From JADGNZ01 sp035995985 (lineage in GTDB: Bacteria > Acidobacteriota > Thermoanaerobaculia > Gp7-AA8): a DNA stretch of 38,624 nt. The translations under genes and the position numbers were made by a program. The notes beneath the pieces are model-generated. The model made no database searches, was not told where the DNA came from, and worked only from the letters and a program-made list of their open reading frames with translations. This document shows, one piece after another, positions 1-8,527 of this stretch. The DNA is taken from assembly GCA_035995985.1 (NCBI GenBank), contig DASYJY010000015.1:1-38624 (forward strand), read 5' to 3'. Position 1 is the first letter of the stretch. Each line of letters starts with the position of its first letter.

Positions 1-2
1 AG

Positions 3-527
3 ATCATCATTCGCGTTCGGCCCGGAACCCCGGCGTCGTTCGAGGAGGCGATCAGCCGCCGCACGCACGAGATTTTTCCGAAGTACGAGCAGCGCGTGCG
101 GCGGATGGAGGCGATGCGTACATTTGCAATGCGGCTTTACCTGATTCCGGTCGCTGCCGGGAGCGTCATCGCTGCGTTTCTGATCGGCATGGTCGCACTG
201 GGGCTCTCGGGCGTGCTCTGGCAGAACGTTACGCGCCGCACGCGCGAAATCGGCCTGCGGCGCGCGCTCGGCGCGACCGGCAACGAAGTCAATCGCCAGA
301 TCCTGTTGGAAGTGGCGCTGCTGGCGACGCTCGCGCTTATCGTCGGCGTGATCGTCGTCGCGCAACTGCCGCTCCTCGGCTTTTTCGCGTTAGTCAGTCC
401 GGCGTCGTTCACGATTGGACTAATCGGCGCGCTTGCGACCATCTACGGCCTCACGCTACTGTGCGGCCTGTATCCGAGCTGGCTCGCCGGACGCGTCCAA
501 CCTGCCCAGGCGCTGCATTACGAATGA
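3..527 (+). CDS. ABC transporter permease, MacB/FtsX type (C-terminal part)
   Basis: The reading frame is open from the left edge, so the start lies outside the window. About 174 residues are visible. They hold three hydrophobic segments and, between the first two, the conserved motif of FtsX-domain permeases (REIGLRRALGAT, near 240-285), followed by a final cytoplasmic tail with a PAQALHYE end. This is the usual C-terminal half of MacB-like permeases that work with a LolD-type ATPase to move substrates or transmit force across the inner membrane. The stop TGA overlaps the ATG of the next gene (ATGA at 524-527), so it is co-translated with the two-component regulator. The family is clear; the substrate cannot be told. 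Confidence 0.85.
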   Translation: MIIRVRPGTPASFEEAISRRTHEIFPKYEQRVRRMEAMRTFAMRLYLIPVAAGSVIAAFLIGMVALGLSGVLWQNVTRRTREIGLRRALGATGNEVNRQILLEVALLATLALIVGVIVVAQLPLLGFFALVSPASFTIGLIGALATIYGLTLLCGLYPSWLAGRVQPAQALHYE

Positions 528-1891
528 TCCTCATCGTCGACGACGACCCTTCCATCACTGCTTCGCTGGCGCTCCTGCTGAAGCAGCACGGTCATCGATC
601 GTCGTCCGCGCATTCGGTTGACGAGGCGCTCGGAGTGATCCGCTCCGAGCGCCCATCGTTGGTCATTCAGGACATGAATTTCTCGCGCCGCACGACGGGC
701 GAGGAAGGCTTGGCGCTGCTGACCGCGATCCGCGCCGAGCAGCCGGACGTGCCGGTGATCCTGATGACGGCGTGGGGCTCGATCGGCCTCGCGGTCGAAG
801 GGATGAAGCGCGGCGCGGCGGATTTCATCACCAAGCCGTGGTCGAACACATTGCTTATTCAGAGCGTCGAGACGGCGCTGAAACTCGCAGAGACGCGCGA
901 TGTTTCGGCCGAGGCGCCGAGCAGGGCGGAGCTCGATGCGAAGTTCGATTTCGGCAAGATCATCGGCAGCGATCCGAAAATGCTGCGCGTGCTCGAACTG
1001 ATCGGCCGCGTCGCGCCGACCGAGGCCTCGGTGCTGATCATGGGCGAAAGCGGGACGGGGAAGGAGCTGGTCGCGGAAGCGATCCACGCCAATAGCCGCC
1101 GCCGCGGCCGTGCGTTCGTCAAGGTCAACCTCGGCGGGATTTCGTCGACGCTGTTCGAGAGCGAGATGTTCGGCCACGTGCGCGGCGCCTTCACCGATGC
1201 GCGTCAGGATCGCAAGGGCCGTTTTGAAGTGGCCGACGGCGGAACGATTTTTCTCGATGAGATCGGCGAAGTCGATCCGTCGTCGCAGGTGAAGCTTCTG
1301 CGCGTGTTGCAGGACCGCACTTACGAAGTCCTCGGCTCCAGCCGCTCGCGCACCGTCTATGTGCGGGTGGTGTCGGCGACGAATCGCGCGCTGCACGAGC
1401 TGGTCGGACGCGGCGAGTTTCGCGAAGACCTGCTCTATCGACTGAACCTGATCACGATTCAGCTTCCGCCGCTGCGCGAACGCCGCGCGGACGTCCCGAA
1501 GCTTGCCGCGCAGTTTTTAAACATGGCCGCCGAGATTTACGCGCGTGACGTCGAGGTCATCGCGCCGCGTGCGATGGAATGGCTGAAGACGCAAAACTGG
1601 CCGGGCAACATCCGCCAGCTCCGTCAGACGATCGAGCGCGCCGTTGTGATGTCTGACACGAACGAACTGACGCTCGACGATTTCATCGCGGTGCGCGATC
1701 TCGAATCGCGCGAACGGCGCGACGCATCCCTCCCCGACGCCGGCACGATGACCCTCGACGAGATCGAGCGCGGCATGATCGTGAAGTGCCTGCAGCACTA
1801 CGACGGCAACCTCTCGCGCGTGGCCGAGGCGCTGGGTTTGAGCAGAGCGGCGTTGTACCGGAGGCTGGAAAAGTATGGGATCAGCGAGTGA
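524..1891 (+). CDS. sigma-54-dependent response regulator (NtrC/AtoC family)
   Basis: The protein has 455 residues. A receiver domain (1-120) has acidic residues D6-D8, phospho-acceptor D50 and K104. An AAA+ sigma-54 activator domain has Walker A GESGTGKE (174-181), a GAFTDA loop (221-226) and Walker B FLDE (243-246). A C-terminal Fis-type helix-turn-helix is at about 425-455. It should activate RpoN promoters when phosphorylated, most likely by the kinase encoded just downstream. The start at 524 was chosen because it begins directly with the receiver and overlaps the permease stop. The sigma-54 contact loop reads GAFTDA rather than the canonical GAFTGA; the essential Thr is kept. Confidence 0.95.
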   Translation: MILIVDDDPSITASLALLLKQHGHRSSSAHSVDEALGVIRSERPSLVIQDMNFSRRTTGEEGLALLTAIRAEQPDVPVILMTAWGSIGLAVEGMKRGAADFITKPWSNTLLIQSVETALKLAETRDVSAEAPSRAELDAKFDFGKIIGSDPKMLRVLELIGRVAPTEASVLIMGESGTGKELVAEAIHANSRRRGRAFVKVNLGGISSTLFESEMFGHVRGAFTDARQDRKGRFEVADGGTIFLDEIGEVDPSSQVKLLRVLQDRTYEVLGSSRSRTVYVRVVSATNRALHELVGRGEFREDLLYRLNLITIQLPPLRERRADVPKLAAQFLNMAAEIYARDVEVIAPRAMEWLKTQNWPGNIRQLRQTIERAVVMSDTNELTLDDFIAVRDLESRERRDASLPDAGTMTLDEIERGMIVKCLQHYDGNLSRVAEALGLSRAALYRRLEKYGISE

Positions 1892-1903
1892 CAGGACGCG
1901 TTG

Positions 1904-1962
1904 AACCACAGAGACACAGAGTACACAGAGCCTCTCTCTGTGACCTCTGCGCCTCTGTGGTG
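1904..1962. repeat. palindromic 'ACCACAGAGACACAGAG' repeat
   Basis: Two 17-nt arms, 1905-1921 (ACCACAGAGACACAGAG) and 1945-1961, are inverted copies with two mismatches, separated by a related CACAGAG/CTCTGTG core. The element fills nearly the whole gap between the response regulator and the kinase gene. Similar CACAGAG palindromes are dispersed in many environmental bacterial genomes (general knowledge, not checked here). RNA from it would fold into a hairpin between the two co-directional genes. Confidence 0.75.
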
Positions 1963-1973
1963 AGAAACCGCTC

Positions 1974-3224
1974 ATGACCCTACGCACCAAACTACTGCTT
2001 TGGTTCATCGTCCTGCATCTCGTGTTTGCGGGGTTGGCGGTTGTGGTGCTGATGGAGCATCAGAACTGGTTGTTCGTGGTCGAGGTGTCGTTCGTCGTCT
2101 CGATTGTCATCAGCTATCGGATGGTCAACGCGTTGTTCGTGCCGCTGGAGTTGATTCGCACCGGCGCGGAGCTGATCAGCGAGCGCGATTTCACGTCGCG
2201 TTTCGTCCCCATCGGGCAGCCGGAGATGGACCGGCTCATCGAGATTTACAACACCATGATCGACCGCCTTCGCGATGAACGGCTGGCGGCGGAAGAGCAG
2301 CAGCAGTTGCTGCAGAAGATTGTCGAAGCGTCGCCGTCCGGGATCGTCATCTGCGATTTCAATGGTGCAATTCAGCAAGCGAATCCGGCGGCGCAGCGAT
2401 TGTTGAGCGAGCCCGCTGTGTACGAGGCGCTGCCGTCGTTGGCGGTGGGCGAGTCGAAACTCGTCACGCTGGCCGGCGCGCGAAAACTGAAGATCTGGAA
2501 CGCCGAGTTTCGCGACCGCGGATTCGCCAAGACCTTCTATTTGCTCGAAGAGATGACCGAGGAGCTGCGGCTGACGGAGAAGACGGCGTACGAGAAGCTG
2601 ATCCGGATGATGTCGCACGAGGTCAACAACTCGGTCGGCGCGGTGCGGTCGCTGCTGGAGTCGGTGCTGCGATACGCCGAACAGATCGGACCGGACGATC
2701 GCGCCGATTTCATCAATGCGCTGACGATCGCCGCGGCGCGCATCGAGTCGCTCAACCGATTCATGAGCGGTTTCGCCGACGTCGTCCGCCTTCCGCCGCC
2801 GCATCCGCGCGACGTGTCACTCGCGGACGTCTTTGATGACATCGCCACGCTGCTGCGTCCCGAGTTGGATCAGCGGCGAGTCGTTTTGCGCGTCGACGTC
2901 AAACGCGATGAAACCATCCGCGTCGATCAGAGCCAGTTCGAGCAGGTCATCATCAATGTGATTCGCAATGCGATGGAGTCGATCGGCGAAGATGGCGAGA
3001 TCGCAGTCACGCTTCGCGACAACGCGCTGTCTGTCGCCGACACCGGCCGCGGAATCGATCCCGCCGCGCGCGACGAGCTCTTCACGCCGTTCTTCACCAC
3101 CAAGCGCGACGGGCGAGGCCTCGGGCTGACCATCGTCTCCGAAATTCTGAACAACCACCGCCTCCCGTTTACGCTGCAGAATCGGGAGGGCGGCGGGGCG
3201 GACTTCCGGGTGATGTTTACTTGA
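1974..3224 (+). CDS. membrane PAS histidine kinase (NtrY-like)
   Basis: The protein has 416 residues. Two membrane segments lie at about 9-27 and 33-52 with almost no periplasmic loop, so it probably senses within the membrane or the cytoplasm. A HAMP-like linker (53-105) and a PAS domain (about 113-165) follow. The phospho-acceptor is H215 in a SHEVNNSVGA box. The ATPase domain shows the N box (IRNAMESI), G1 (DTGRGID), the F box and the G2 motif RGLGLTIV. It is the likely partner of the upstream sigma-54 regulator, from which only a palindromic repeat separates it. Its last 8 bases overlap tail to tail with the convergent secreted-protein gene. Confidence 0.93.
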   Translation: MTLRTKLLLWFIVLHLVFAGLAVVVLMEHQNWLFVVEVSFVVSIVISYRMVNALFVPLELIRTGAELISERDFTSRFVPIGQPEMDRLIEIYNTMIDRLRDERLAAEEQQQLLQKIVEASPSGIVICDFNGAIQQANPAAQRLLSEPAVYEALPSLAVGESKLVTLAGARKLKIWNAEFRDRGFAKTFYLLEEMTEELRLTEKTAYEKLIRMMSHEVNNSVGAVRSLLESVLRYAEQIGPDDRADFINALTIAAARIESLNRFMSGFADVVRLPPPHPRDVSLADVFDDIATLLRPELDQRRVVLRVDVKRDETIRVDQSQFEQVIINVIRNAMESIGEDGEIAVTLRDNALSVADTGRGIDPAARDELFTPFFTTKRDGRGLGLTIVSEILNNHRLPFTLQNREGGGADFRVMFT

Positions 3225-4449
3225 TGTCGGCGAGGCGGTATGTGCTGTCCGAGGTGCGGTTGTCGATCACCGAGCTGTAGACGAAAGCGCGTCCACCGTA
3301 GACGTTGAGCGCGATCAGGATGTATCCACCCGGCGGCGGCGATGAGACGCCGGTGAATGTGGCCACCGGAACCTGATCGAAGACATTCGCGCCGTACGCC
3401 GGTAAGGTTCGGGTGCCGCGGAGCGTCCCGGCCGAGTCGTACGTGGCGACGTCGAGCGTCGCGCCGCTGTCGAGCGTTCGCACGCCGATGTTCATCCGGA
3501 AGTTCGTCAGATCCGCCGGAATCAGCAGGATTCCTCGGCTGAAAAAGTCCAGCGCATCATTCGGCGGCAGTCCCTCTTCAGAAAAGCCGGAGGTGCCGAG
3601 GACGGCGCCGTTGTCGCTGAAGACGCGCGCGGAGGCGACCGGCGCATTGCCGCCGTTCGTGACGATATCAAGCGAGCCGAGGCCACTCGTTCCCATCGAT
3701 GTGAGGACGTCCGCATACGAGATGGTCTGCCCGGGCGTCAGCGTGAAGGGAAGGGAAGGATCGCCTGCGGAAGCGGACTGCAACTGTTTGTGAAAAACGA
3801 GATTGCCCACGATCGTGTTCGACGTTGGATTCACCATCTGAAGCGAGGTCCGAAAGAAGGCAGTGGAGCCTTGCACGGCGCCCGCCGCGGGAAGGATGCG
3901 GACCAGCAGAGGATTCGTGCTGAATGCGATGGCTCCGATCGCAAGGCCGCTCGAGTAGTTCGACGATGAACCGATCGTGCCGCCGGTGGTGCTCATGTCG
4001 GCGGTGGTCACGAGGTTGTAGCCGGTGTTGTTCGGGAACGACTGCGTCCTGACCGAACCGCACGTTGCCAACGGTTGCAGTTGCACGACGCCGATTAAAT
4101 CGCCCTGGCTCACGTTGACGGCGGGCGAGAGAGTGACTTCGTTGCGGCCGCTGACGGCATTGAAGGGTCCACGCGTGGCCACGACGGTAAATGCCGAAAC
4201 CGATTGGAAGGTTTCGCGAAGGAAGACGATCTTGAACGCGTTCGAGCACGTCGCGCTCCAGGCCACGGTCGCTTTGTTGACCGTGCCCGCCGCCGTCGCA
4301 CCAGCGCTCAGATTCACGTATGTAACCGGCCCACCGTTCGTGATGGTGGCAGTTCCGCCGGCATCGACGATCTGCGTGCCGACCGTGAGAGGTTGCGCGG
4401 CGAGTGACGCGGCGATGAGGATTGCGAAGATCGCGAATGTAGTACGCAT
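3217..4449 (-). CDS. secreted protein of unknown function
   Basis: The protein has 410 residues and begins with a clear Sec signal peptide (MRTTFAIFAILIAASLAAQ). The start at 4449 was chosen over upstream codons because it carries the signal peptide and has an AAGGAG ribosome-binding site 7-8 nt upstream. The mature part is rich in Thr, Ser, Gly and Val and looks like successive beta-sandwich domains. It ends in an Ile-Asp-Asn-Arg-Thr-containing tail that I associate with secreted proteins of this bacterial group (impression only). No catalytic motif is seen. A surface or adhesive role is plausible but not shown. Confidence 0.75.
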   Translation of the reverse strand: MRTTFAIFAILIAASLAAQPLTVGTQIVDAGGTATITNGGPVTYVNLSAGATAAGTVNKATVAWSATCSNAFKIVFLRETFQSVSAFTVVATRGPFNAVSGRNEVTLSPAVNVSQGDLIGVVQLQPLATCGSVRTQSFPNNTGYNLVTTADMSTTGGTIGSSSNYSSGLAIGAIAFSTNPLLVRILPAAGAVQGSTAFFRTSLQMVNPTSNTIVGNLVFHKQLQSASAGDPSLPFTLTPGQTISYADVLTSMGTSGLGSLDIVTNGGNAPVASARVFSDNGAVLGTSGFSEEGLPPNDALDFFSRGILLIPADLTNFRMNIGVRTLDSGATLDVATYDSAGTLRGTRTLPAYGANVFDQVPVATFTGVSSPPPGGYILIALNVYGGRAFVYSSVIDNRTSDSTYRLADIK

Positions 4450-4478
4450 GGTCAGGCTCCTTCGGACGAGGATACTTG

Positions 4479-5078
4479 TTATTTGATCGCTTCGAGCGCC
4501 GCCGCGTCGTCGCGCAGCGATGGCGCCAGCCACGTGTAAGGACCTGCTGCCGTCAATCCCGCCTTCGCGAAGCGCTTGCGGTACCACGCGGCAGGACGGC
4601 GGATCATGCCGTTCAAGTCGCCCATGATGTCGTCGTCCGCCGTCAGCACTTCGAGGAAGAGGACGCCGCCGGTGACGCGAACAAGCTCCGGTAGGCCGGC
4701 GCGAATGTCGTCATCGTTGATGTAGTGGAGCGCGTCGGAGCAGACGACGAGATCGTATGGGCCGCGCAGCCGCATCCTCGGCAACTCGTCGAACGACACC
4801 TTGCGAAGATTGCGCGACTCGCCAAACCGCGCCACCGCGTAGTCGCTCGGAGCGAGCCCGAGGTACTTCGCGCCGGGACGCAGAGTCTTGATGTGCGGCT
4901 GCCATGCGCCCTCGCCGCACGCAACGTCGAGCACGGAACGAAGGCGGCGACGGAGGAAGTATTCGCACTCTGCGACCGCCAGCGACACCTTGCGTCGCAC
5001 GTCATCCTTCGTGCTGACGCGGCTCCGGCCGCGGTACCAGTGATCGAAGTAGGCGCGGTCGTAACGCTTGTCGGGCAT
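4479..5078 (-). CDS. class I SAM-dependent methyltransferase
   Basis: The protein has 199 residues. Motif I of the Rossmann methyltransferases is at 49-57 (VLDVACGEG). An acidic/loop region and a motif IV-like stretch (YDLVVCSDALHYI) follow at about 108-120. The family is clear; the substrate is unknown. The N-terminus (YDRAYFDHWYR) resembles small methyltransferases associated with natural-product or sugar modification, but that is weak evidence. It is divergent from the dehydrogenase at 5142, with a 63-bp gap that must hold both promoters. Confidence 0.85.
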   Translation of the reverse strand: MPDKRYDRAYFDHWYRGRSRVSTKDDVRRKVSLAVAECEYFLRRRLRSVLDVACGEGAWQPHIKTLRPGAKYLGLAPSDYAVARFGESRNLRKVSFDELPRMRLRGPYDLVVCSDALHYINDDDIRAGLPELVRVTGGVLFLEVLTADDDIMGDLNGMIRRPAAWYRKRFAKAGLTAAGPYTWLAPSLRDDAAALEAIK

Positions 5079-5141
5079 GCGCGCGATTATGGCGTGAACC
5101 GAAGCGCGGACGCTGTCCCACTTTTTGCACTGACAGCGAGC

Positions 5142-5960
5142 ATGAACGACCAGAAAAATTCACTCGCTCTCGTCACCGGAGCTTCGAGCGGAATCGGCCT
5201 CGAGCTCGCCCGCTGTTTTGCCAGAGGTGGCTACGATCTCGTCATCGTCTCTGAGGATCGCGCCGGCCTCGACGCGGCGGCGCAAACGCTGCGAAGGGAT
5301 GGCGCATCACGCGTCGAAACCGTCGTAGCCGATCTCTCGCAGCTCGACTCTCCTCGCCGCGTTTACGACCACGTCCGCACCCTCGGCCGCGAGCTTGACG
5401 TCCTCGTCAACAACGCCGGCGTCGGCGTCTACGGCGACTTCACTCGCGAAACCAATCTCCGCGAAGAGGTCGCCATGATCCAGCTCAACACGATCGCCTA
5501 CGTGCAGCTGACGAAACTGTTCGCGCCAGCGATGGTCGAACGGGGATCAGGAAAAATCCTGATGACGGCCTCCGTCGCATCGATCACGCCGACGCCGATG
5601 CTGACCGTCTATGGCGCGACCAAAGCGTTCGTGTACGAATTCGCGATGGGCCTGCGCGAGGAGCTGCGCGATACCGGCGTCACCGTCACCGCGCTCATGC
5701 CGGGACCGACCGATACCGACTTCTTCGAACGCGCCAACGCCACCGACAGCAAGATCATGGATCAGAAACTGGCCGATCCCGCTGACGTGGCCAAAGCGGG
5801 CTACGACGCGCTGATGAAGGGGGAGAACCAGGTCATCGTCCCGTTCAAGTACAACGTGCAGACGAAGATCAACAAGGTCATCCCCGAACCGCTCGTGGCG
5901 CGTCAGGCCAAGAAGATGCACGAGCGCAAGGACGAAGAGCAGCGCGACGAACAGCGCTAG
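5142..5960 (+). CDS. short-chain dehydrogenase/reductase (SDR)
   Basis: The protein has 272 residues and is a classical SDR. The cofactor motif TGASSGIG is at 12-19, the NNAG motif at 90-93, and the catalytic Ser144, Tyr157 and Lys161 are in place. A reductase acting on a small carbonyl or hydroxyl substrate with NAD(P)H is expected. The start at 5142 places the first beta strand at residue 8, as usual. The C-terminal tail is highly charged and probably disordered. The substrate is unknown. Confidence 0.92.
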   Translation: MNDQKNSLALVTGASSGIGLELARCFARGGYDLVIVSEDRAGLDAAAQTLRRDGASRVETVVADLSQLDSPRRVYDHVRTLGRELDVLVNNAGVGVYGDFTRETNLREEVAMIQLNTIAYVQLTKLFAPAMVERGSGKILMTASVASITPTPMLTVYGATKAFVYEFAMGLREELRDTGVTVTALMPGPTDTDFFERANATDSKIMDQKLADPADVAKAGYDALMKGENQVIVPFKYNVQTKINKVIPEPLVARQAKKMHERKDEEQRDEQR

Positions 5961-5977
5961 GGTAGGGATTCGGGCGC

Positions 5978-6006
5978 CTCCCTCCTCTCCTAGCTGAGAG
6001 AGGGAG
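5978..6006. repeat. small palindrome before the 6016 gene
   Basis: CTCCCTCCTCTC (5978-5989) pairs with GAGAGAGGGAG (5996-6006), one base bulged, around a TAGCT loop. It lies between the SDR stop and the next start, and its right arm provides the purine-rich AGGGAGAAG stretch that is the likely ribosome-binding site of the 6016 gene. It may be a weak terminator, a dispersed palindrome or an RBS hairpin. Confidence 0.5.
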
Positions 6007-6015
6007 AAGCCCGGT

Positions 6016-7623
6016 ATGAAATCGCGTTCGAGTTTTGTCGCTATCTGTCTGCTCATCGCCTTCATGACGACGCAGTCGGCCGGCGCGTTTTACGAAGACC
6101 TCTGCCTGCCGCGTTCCAATGCGAAAGGCAAGCTCTCGTGGTGCCTGAATCCGACCTGCGCGCAGCAGCCGCCGCCGAACACCGCCTGTCCGCAGCAGAT
6201 CATCGACTTCGGAACGGTGATGCCCGGCCGCAGCATGGTGCACGCCGATTCCACCTACTTCATCGCTCTCGCCCTCGGATACCGCAGCGATGTCGCCTAC
6301 TGGATCGCCGCGTACAACGAGGTCACCGATTACGCGCAGTACGTCCCCATCGACCAGTGCGGCATTCAGGCCTCGAACCAGAACGCGATCGCCGCAGGGA
6401 AGACATTGCAGCTGACGCCGAACACGGGACGCAATTTCATCACCGCGAACTTCAACGGATTCCAGCGCACGAACGTGCTCACCGACGGTCCGCTCGATCA
6501 CTACACGGTTTCGTTCTCGCCCAACGGCCAGGGCACCGACGTCCACGGCGCGGGCGGCGTGCAGGCGCTCTATCCGCTGCACTATCCGACGCCCGGCTAT
6601 CCGAAGAACATCGACGACACATTTCAGAAGACGCTCGCCAATCTGCGCGGCTGGGCGATGCTGAAGTCGGACGATCCCGGTCTGCTCTGCACCGTCGGTC
6701 TCGTCGATCCGAGCGGCACGAAGTGCATCGAGCACGCGACGATCAGCGGCATCGTGCCGATGGTGCTGCCGCAGAACGTCCCGGCCGGCGCGAATCCAGC
6801 CAATGCGCCGGTGCAGATCAATATCTCCACCGGACAGAAGGTGCTCGACGTCACGAACGGCGTCACGACGTACTACCCGGCGCTGCAGTCGTGGCTCGAC
6901 GACAAATCGCGCACCACCGGAACGCTGTGGAAGTCGTCAACGCCAACGCCTGTCCCCGTGCGGATCGCGCGTATCGGCATCTATCTGCACGTGCTGCAGG
7001 ACACGTCGTCCCATTCGACTTACTGCGGCGACGATGCGCCCACCCCTCCCGGCGGCGGCGATCCCGGCACGTTCATGTATCGCTCGAAGGACGCGTATCT
7101 GCTGTCATTCGGCAACTCCTGCGCGACCAGTCCGCACCTCGCGGGACACATTCAGGAAACCGGCACGGGCGACGCCCCGCTGCCGCTGCGCGATTACGTC
7201 GCGCTCAACAACACCGTCGATGAGCTGATCATGTTCGGCAACAACGTCGCCCTTGCGAATGGATGGATCGCCAATCCCGAGCTGCTTCCTCCGGACCTCG
7301 CCGGCGGCAGAAGCGAGCAGGGACCGACCGCGGCGGATCTGAAATCGACGCTGGTCGGCGCGATCGTGAAGGGCACCGCGTACAGCCGCGCCGAGGAGTA
7401 CAAATCGGGCGTGGTGACGCTGCCGCTGCAGAAGCCGAATTCGCACGAGCGCCTGACCGCGATGAACAAAGCGCTGGCCGATTACGGCGAGATCGTGCAA
7501 AAACGCTCCAAGCATCCCGAGGCGTTCGCTCCGTTCGAGCACATGCCGGGAAACTCGGCGGATCCGCTCGACGACAGCGTCTGCTGGAAGCCGTTGTCCT
7601 CGAAACCGGGGGGGACGATGTAG
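6016..7623 (+). CDS. secreted protein, possible zinc-dependent phospholipase C-like fold
   Basis: The protein has 535 residues with a signal peptide (1-24) and several cysteines in the N-terminal part (C30, C43, C48, C58). Candidate metal ligands fall in helical contexts: H76 and D78 (MVHADS), D105 (EVTDY), then H325, D329 and H333 in an HxxxDxxxH helix, and a later HLAGHIQE segment. This pattern of an early H/D helix, a middle Asp and a late HxxxDxxxH resembles zinc-dependent phospholipase C-like proteins such as the DUF6765 group. That assignment is inference from motif spacing only. It is probably periplasmic or extracellular. Confidence 0.6.
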   Translation: MKSRSSFVAICLLIAFMTTQSAGAFYEDLCLPRSNAKGKLSWCLNPTCAQQPPPNTACPQQIIDFGTVMPGRSMVHADSTYFIALALGYRSDVAYWIAAYNEVTDYAQYVPIDQCGIQASNQNAIAAGKTLQLTPNTGRNFITANFNGFQRTNVLTDGPLDHYTVSFSPNGQGTDVHGAGGVQALYPLHYPTPGYPKNIDDTFQKTLANLRGWAMLKSDDPGLLCTVGLVDPSGTKCIEHATISGIVPMVLPQNVPAGANPANAPVQINISTGQKVLDVTNGVTTYYPALQSWLDDKSRTTGTLWKSSTPTPVPVRIARIGIYLHVLQDTSSHSTYCGDDAPTPPGGGDPGTFMYRSKDAYLLSFGNSCATSPHLAGHIQETGTGDAPLPLRDYVALNNTVDELIMFGNNVALANGWIANPELLPPDLAGGRSEQGPTAADLKSTLVGAIVKGTAYSRAEEYKSGVVTLPLQKPNSHERLTAMNKALADYGEIVQKRSKHPEAFAPFEHMPGNSADPLDDSVCWKPLSSKPGGTM

Positions 7624-7678
7624 GCGGCGACATTTATCGTTTCGAGAGACCGCGCGCGTCGTAGCGAGCAGAAAAGCA

Positions 7679-7760
7679 AATGTTGAATGTTCGATTGTTG
7701 AATGAAAGACGGTCCAGACGCTGCCGAACTCCTCACTCAACATTGAACATTGGCTTTTTA
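7679..7760. repeat. imperfect inverted repeat of ATGTTGAATGTT type
   Basis: The left arm (AATGTTGAATGTTCGATTG at about 7679-7697, then TTGAATG) and the right arm (ACTCAACATTGAACATTG at about 7735-7752) are inverted, imperfect copies of a TTGAATGTT word. It sits in the gene-free stretch 7624-7985, between the secreted protein gene and the displaced tRNA-Pro terminator. Coding potential here is not convincing. Confidence 0.6.
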
Positions 7761-7788
7761 GGACAGAAGCAACCACCCTCGCCTGCCA

Positions 7789-7821
7789 CAAACGAAAACG
7801 GCCCCGCTTGTCGCGGAGCCG
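7789..7821 (-). terminator. rho-independent terminator of tRNA-Pro, displaced by 1 kb
   Basis: On the minus strand a 9-bp stem with one mismatch (arms 7813-7821 and 7799-7807, loop 7808-7812) is followed by TTTTCGTTT. It lies 9-10 nt beyond the duplicated tRNA 3' end at 7831. This is where the terminator of an uninterrupted tRNA-Pro gene would be expected, so it is best read as the original terminator, now 1 kb from the functional tRNA. Confidence 0.75.
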
Positions 7822-7830
7822 CAAATCCCA

Positions 7831-7851
7831 TGGTCGGGGCAAGAGGATTTG
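7831..7851 (-). repeat. attachment-site direct repeat (duplicated tRNA-Pro 3' end)
   Basis: Twenty-one bases (TGGTCGGGGCAAGAGGATTT plus G) are identical to the 3' end of the tRNA-Pro gene at 8831-8851: CCA, discriminator, 3' acceptor strand and part of the T arm, read on the minus strand. Beyond base 7851 the similarity stops, so this is not a second tRNA. The copies are exactly 1000 bp apart, as expected for an element integrated at the tRNA 3' end. Confidence 0.85.
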
Positions 7852-7926
7852 TACGGTTGCATCTCCTGCAGTTTCAGTAACTTACTGATTTCAAAAGACT
7901 CCAAACACTCCCGAAACGCTCAAATT

Positions 7927-7953
7927 CCATGGTGTAAGTACGTTTGAAGTACG
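7927..7953. repeat. left arm-type repeat pair (AAGTACG x2)
   Basis: CCATGG (7927-7932), three bases, AAGTACG (7936-7942), four bases, AAGTACG (7947-7953). The same arrangement recurs at 8741-8767 near the other end of the element. The 11-bp spacing puts both words on one face of the helix. The motif also lies just upstream of the first small gene, so it could be an operator instead of, or as well as, a recombinase arm site. Confidence 0.6.
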
Positions 7954-7992
7954 CGGAGAGGTGTAAAATCCGCGCCGAAAAGAGGAATGCAG

Positions 7993-8241
7993 ATGGGCAA
8001 CGTTAGAGAGTTTGTTGGAGCACAACCGCCGAGCGAAGAAGACTTCATCGTGATTAACCCGAAGCTTGGCGTCGAGGTCTATCCAAACCAGAAGGGCCAG
8101 ATCGTTATCAAGAACATCGGCGACCCGAACAGAGATGACGACGACTTCTGTTACGCGCTCGTCGAACCGGAAGATGCGGAGATGATTGCCAAGGCGATCA
8201 TCGCCATGGCGGCTGACCTAAGAGGCGACTCGCCTTTCTAG
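7993..8241 (+). CDS. small acidic protein of the tRNA-Pro element
   Basis: I do not recognise this protein. It has 82 residues from the ATG at 7993, preferred over the ATG at 7987 because the AGAGGA ribosome-binding site (7981-7986) stands 6 nt before 7993 and directly abuts 7987. It is acidic, with a beta-rich N-terminal half, a DDDD stretch and a C-terminal helix (EDAEMIAKAIIAMAADL). The codon mixture and lower G+C differ from flanking chromosomal genes. It is the first of two small genes in the element, 28 nt before the second. Confidence 0.65.
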   Translation: MGNVREFVGAQPPSEEDFIVINPKLGVEVYPNQKGQIVIKNIGDPNRDDDDFCYALVEPEDAEMIAKAIIAMAADLRGDSPF

Positions 8242-8269
8242 CCGCACAAACTCTGTTTGGAGTAGTCGA

Positions 8270-8527
8270 ATGATCTTCTGCGACCACTGCCGCGGCGTAG
8301 TTAGTCACAACGAATACTGCGTCTACGAGCATCGCGACCTCCACACCCGCTGCCTTGAGCTAATCCGCACACAGAGGCTCATCATCGAGTACGGGTACTG
8401 GTGTGACGAGAACGGCATGATGAAGCCGGACGAGTTCTTCGCCACGTGGCTAAAGGAACGGAGCATTCAGGTCACACCGAAGAACGACGACGATCCTGTC
8501 CCACCGCTTCCGTTCCCTCGGCGGTAA
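8270..8527 (+). CDS. small zinc-finger-like protein of the tRNA-Pro element
   Basis: The protein has 85 residues. The N-terminal third holds a likely metal site: CDHC at 4-7, then C17, H21, H25 and C28 (spacing approximate). This suggests a single treble-clef or zinc-ribbon module. The rest is a helical segment and a proline-rich tail. A TTGGAG ribosome-binding site lies 7 nt before the ATG. A perfect 14-bp hairpin begins on the base after the stop codon. The function is unknown; a DNA- or protein-binding accessory role is possible. It probably forms an operon with the gene at 7993. Confidence 0.65.
   Translation: MIFCDHCRGVVSHNEYCVYEHRDLHTRCLELIRTQRLIIEYGYWCDENGMMKPDEFFATWLKERSIQVTPKNDDDPVPPLPFPRR

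Noticed and set aside
221..1200. GAFTDA loop as a sign of a dead sigma-54 activator
   Set aside because: The critical Thr and the preceding Gly-Ala-Phe are kept, and substitutions at the second Gly occur in working regulators, so it is recorded as a variation only.
518..1396. Long minus-strand frame opposite the response regulator, and similar long frames opposite other genes
   Set aside because: They mirror strongly coding plus-strand genes in high-G+C DNA, are rich in Arg/Ala/His and lack starts with ribosome-binding sites.
7831..7905. A second tRNA-Pro gene
   Set aside because: Only the first 21 bases match the tRNA 3' end; beyond 7851 no anticodon arm or D arm can be formed.
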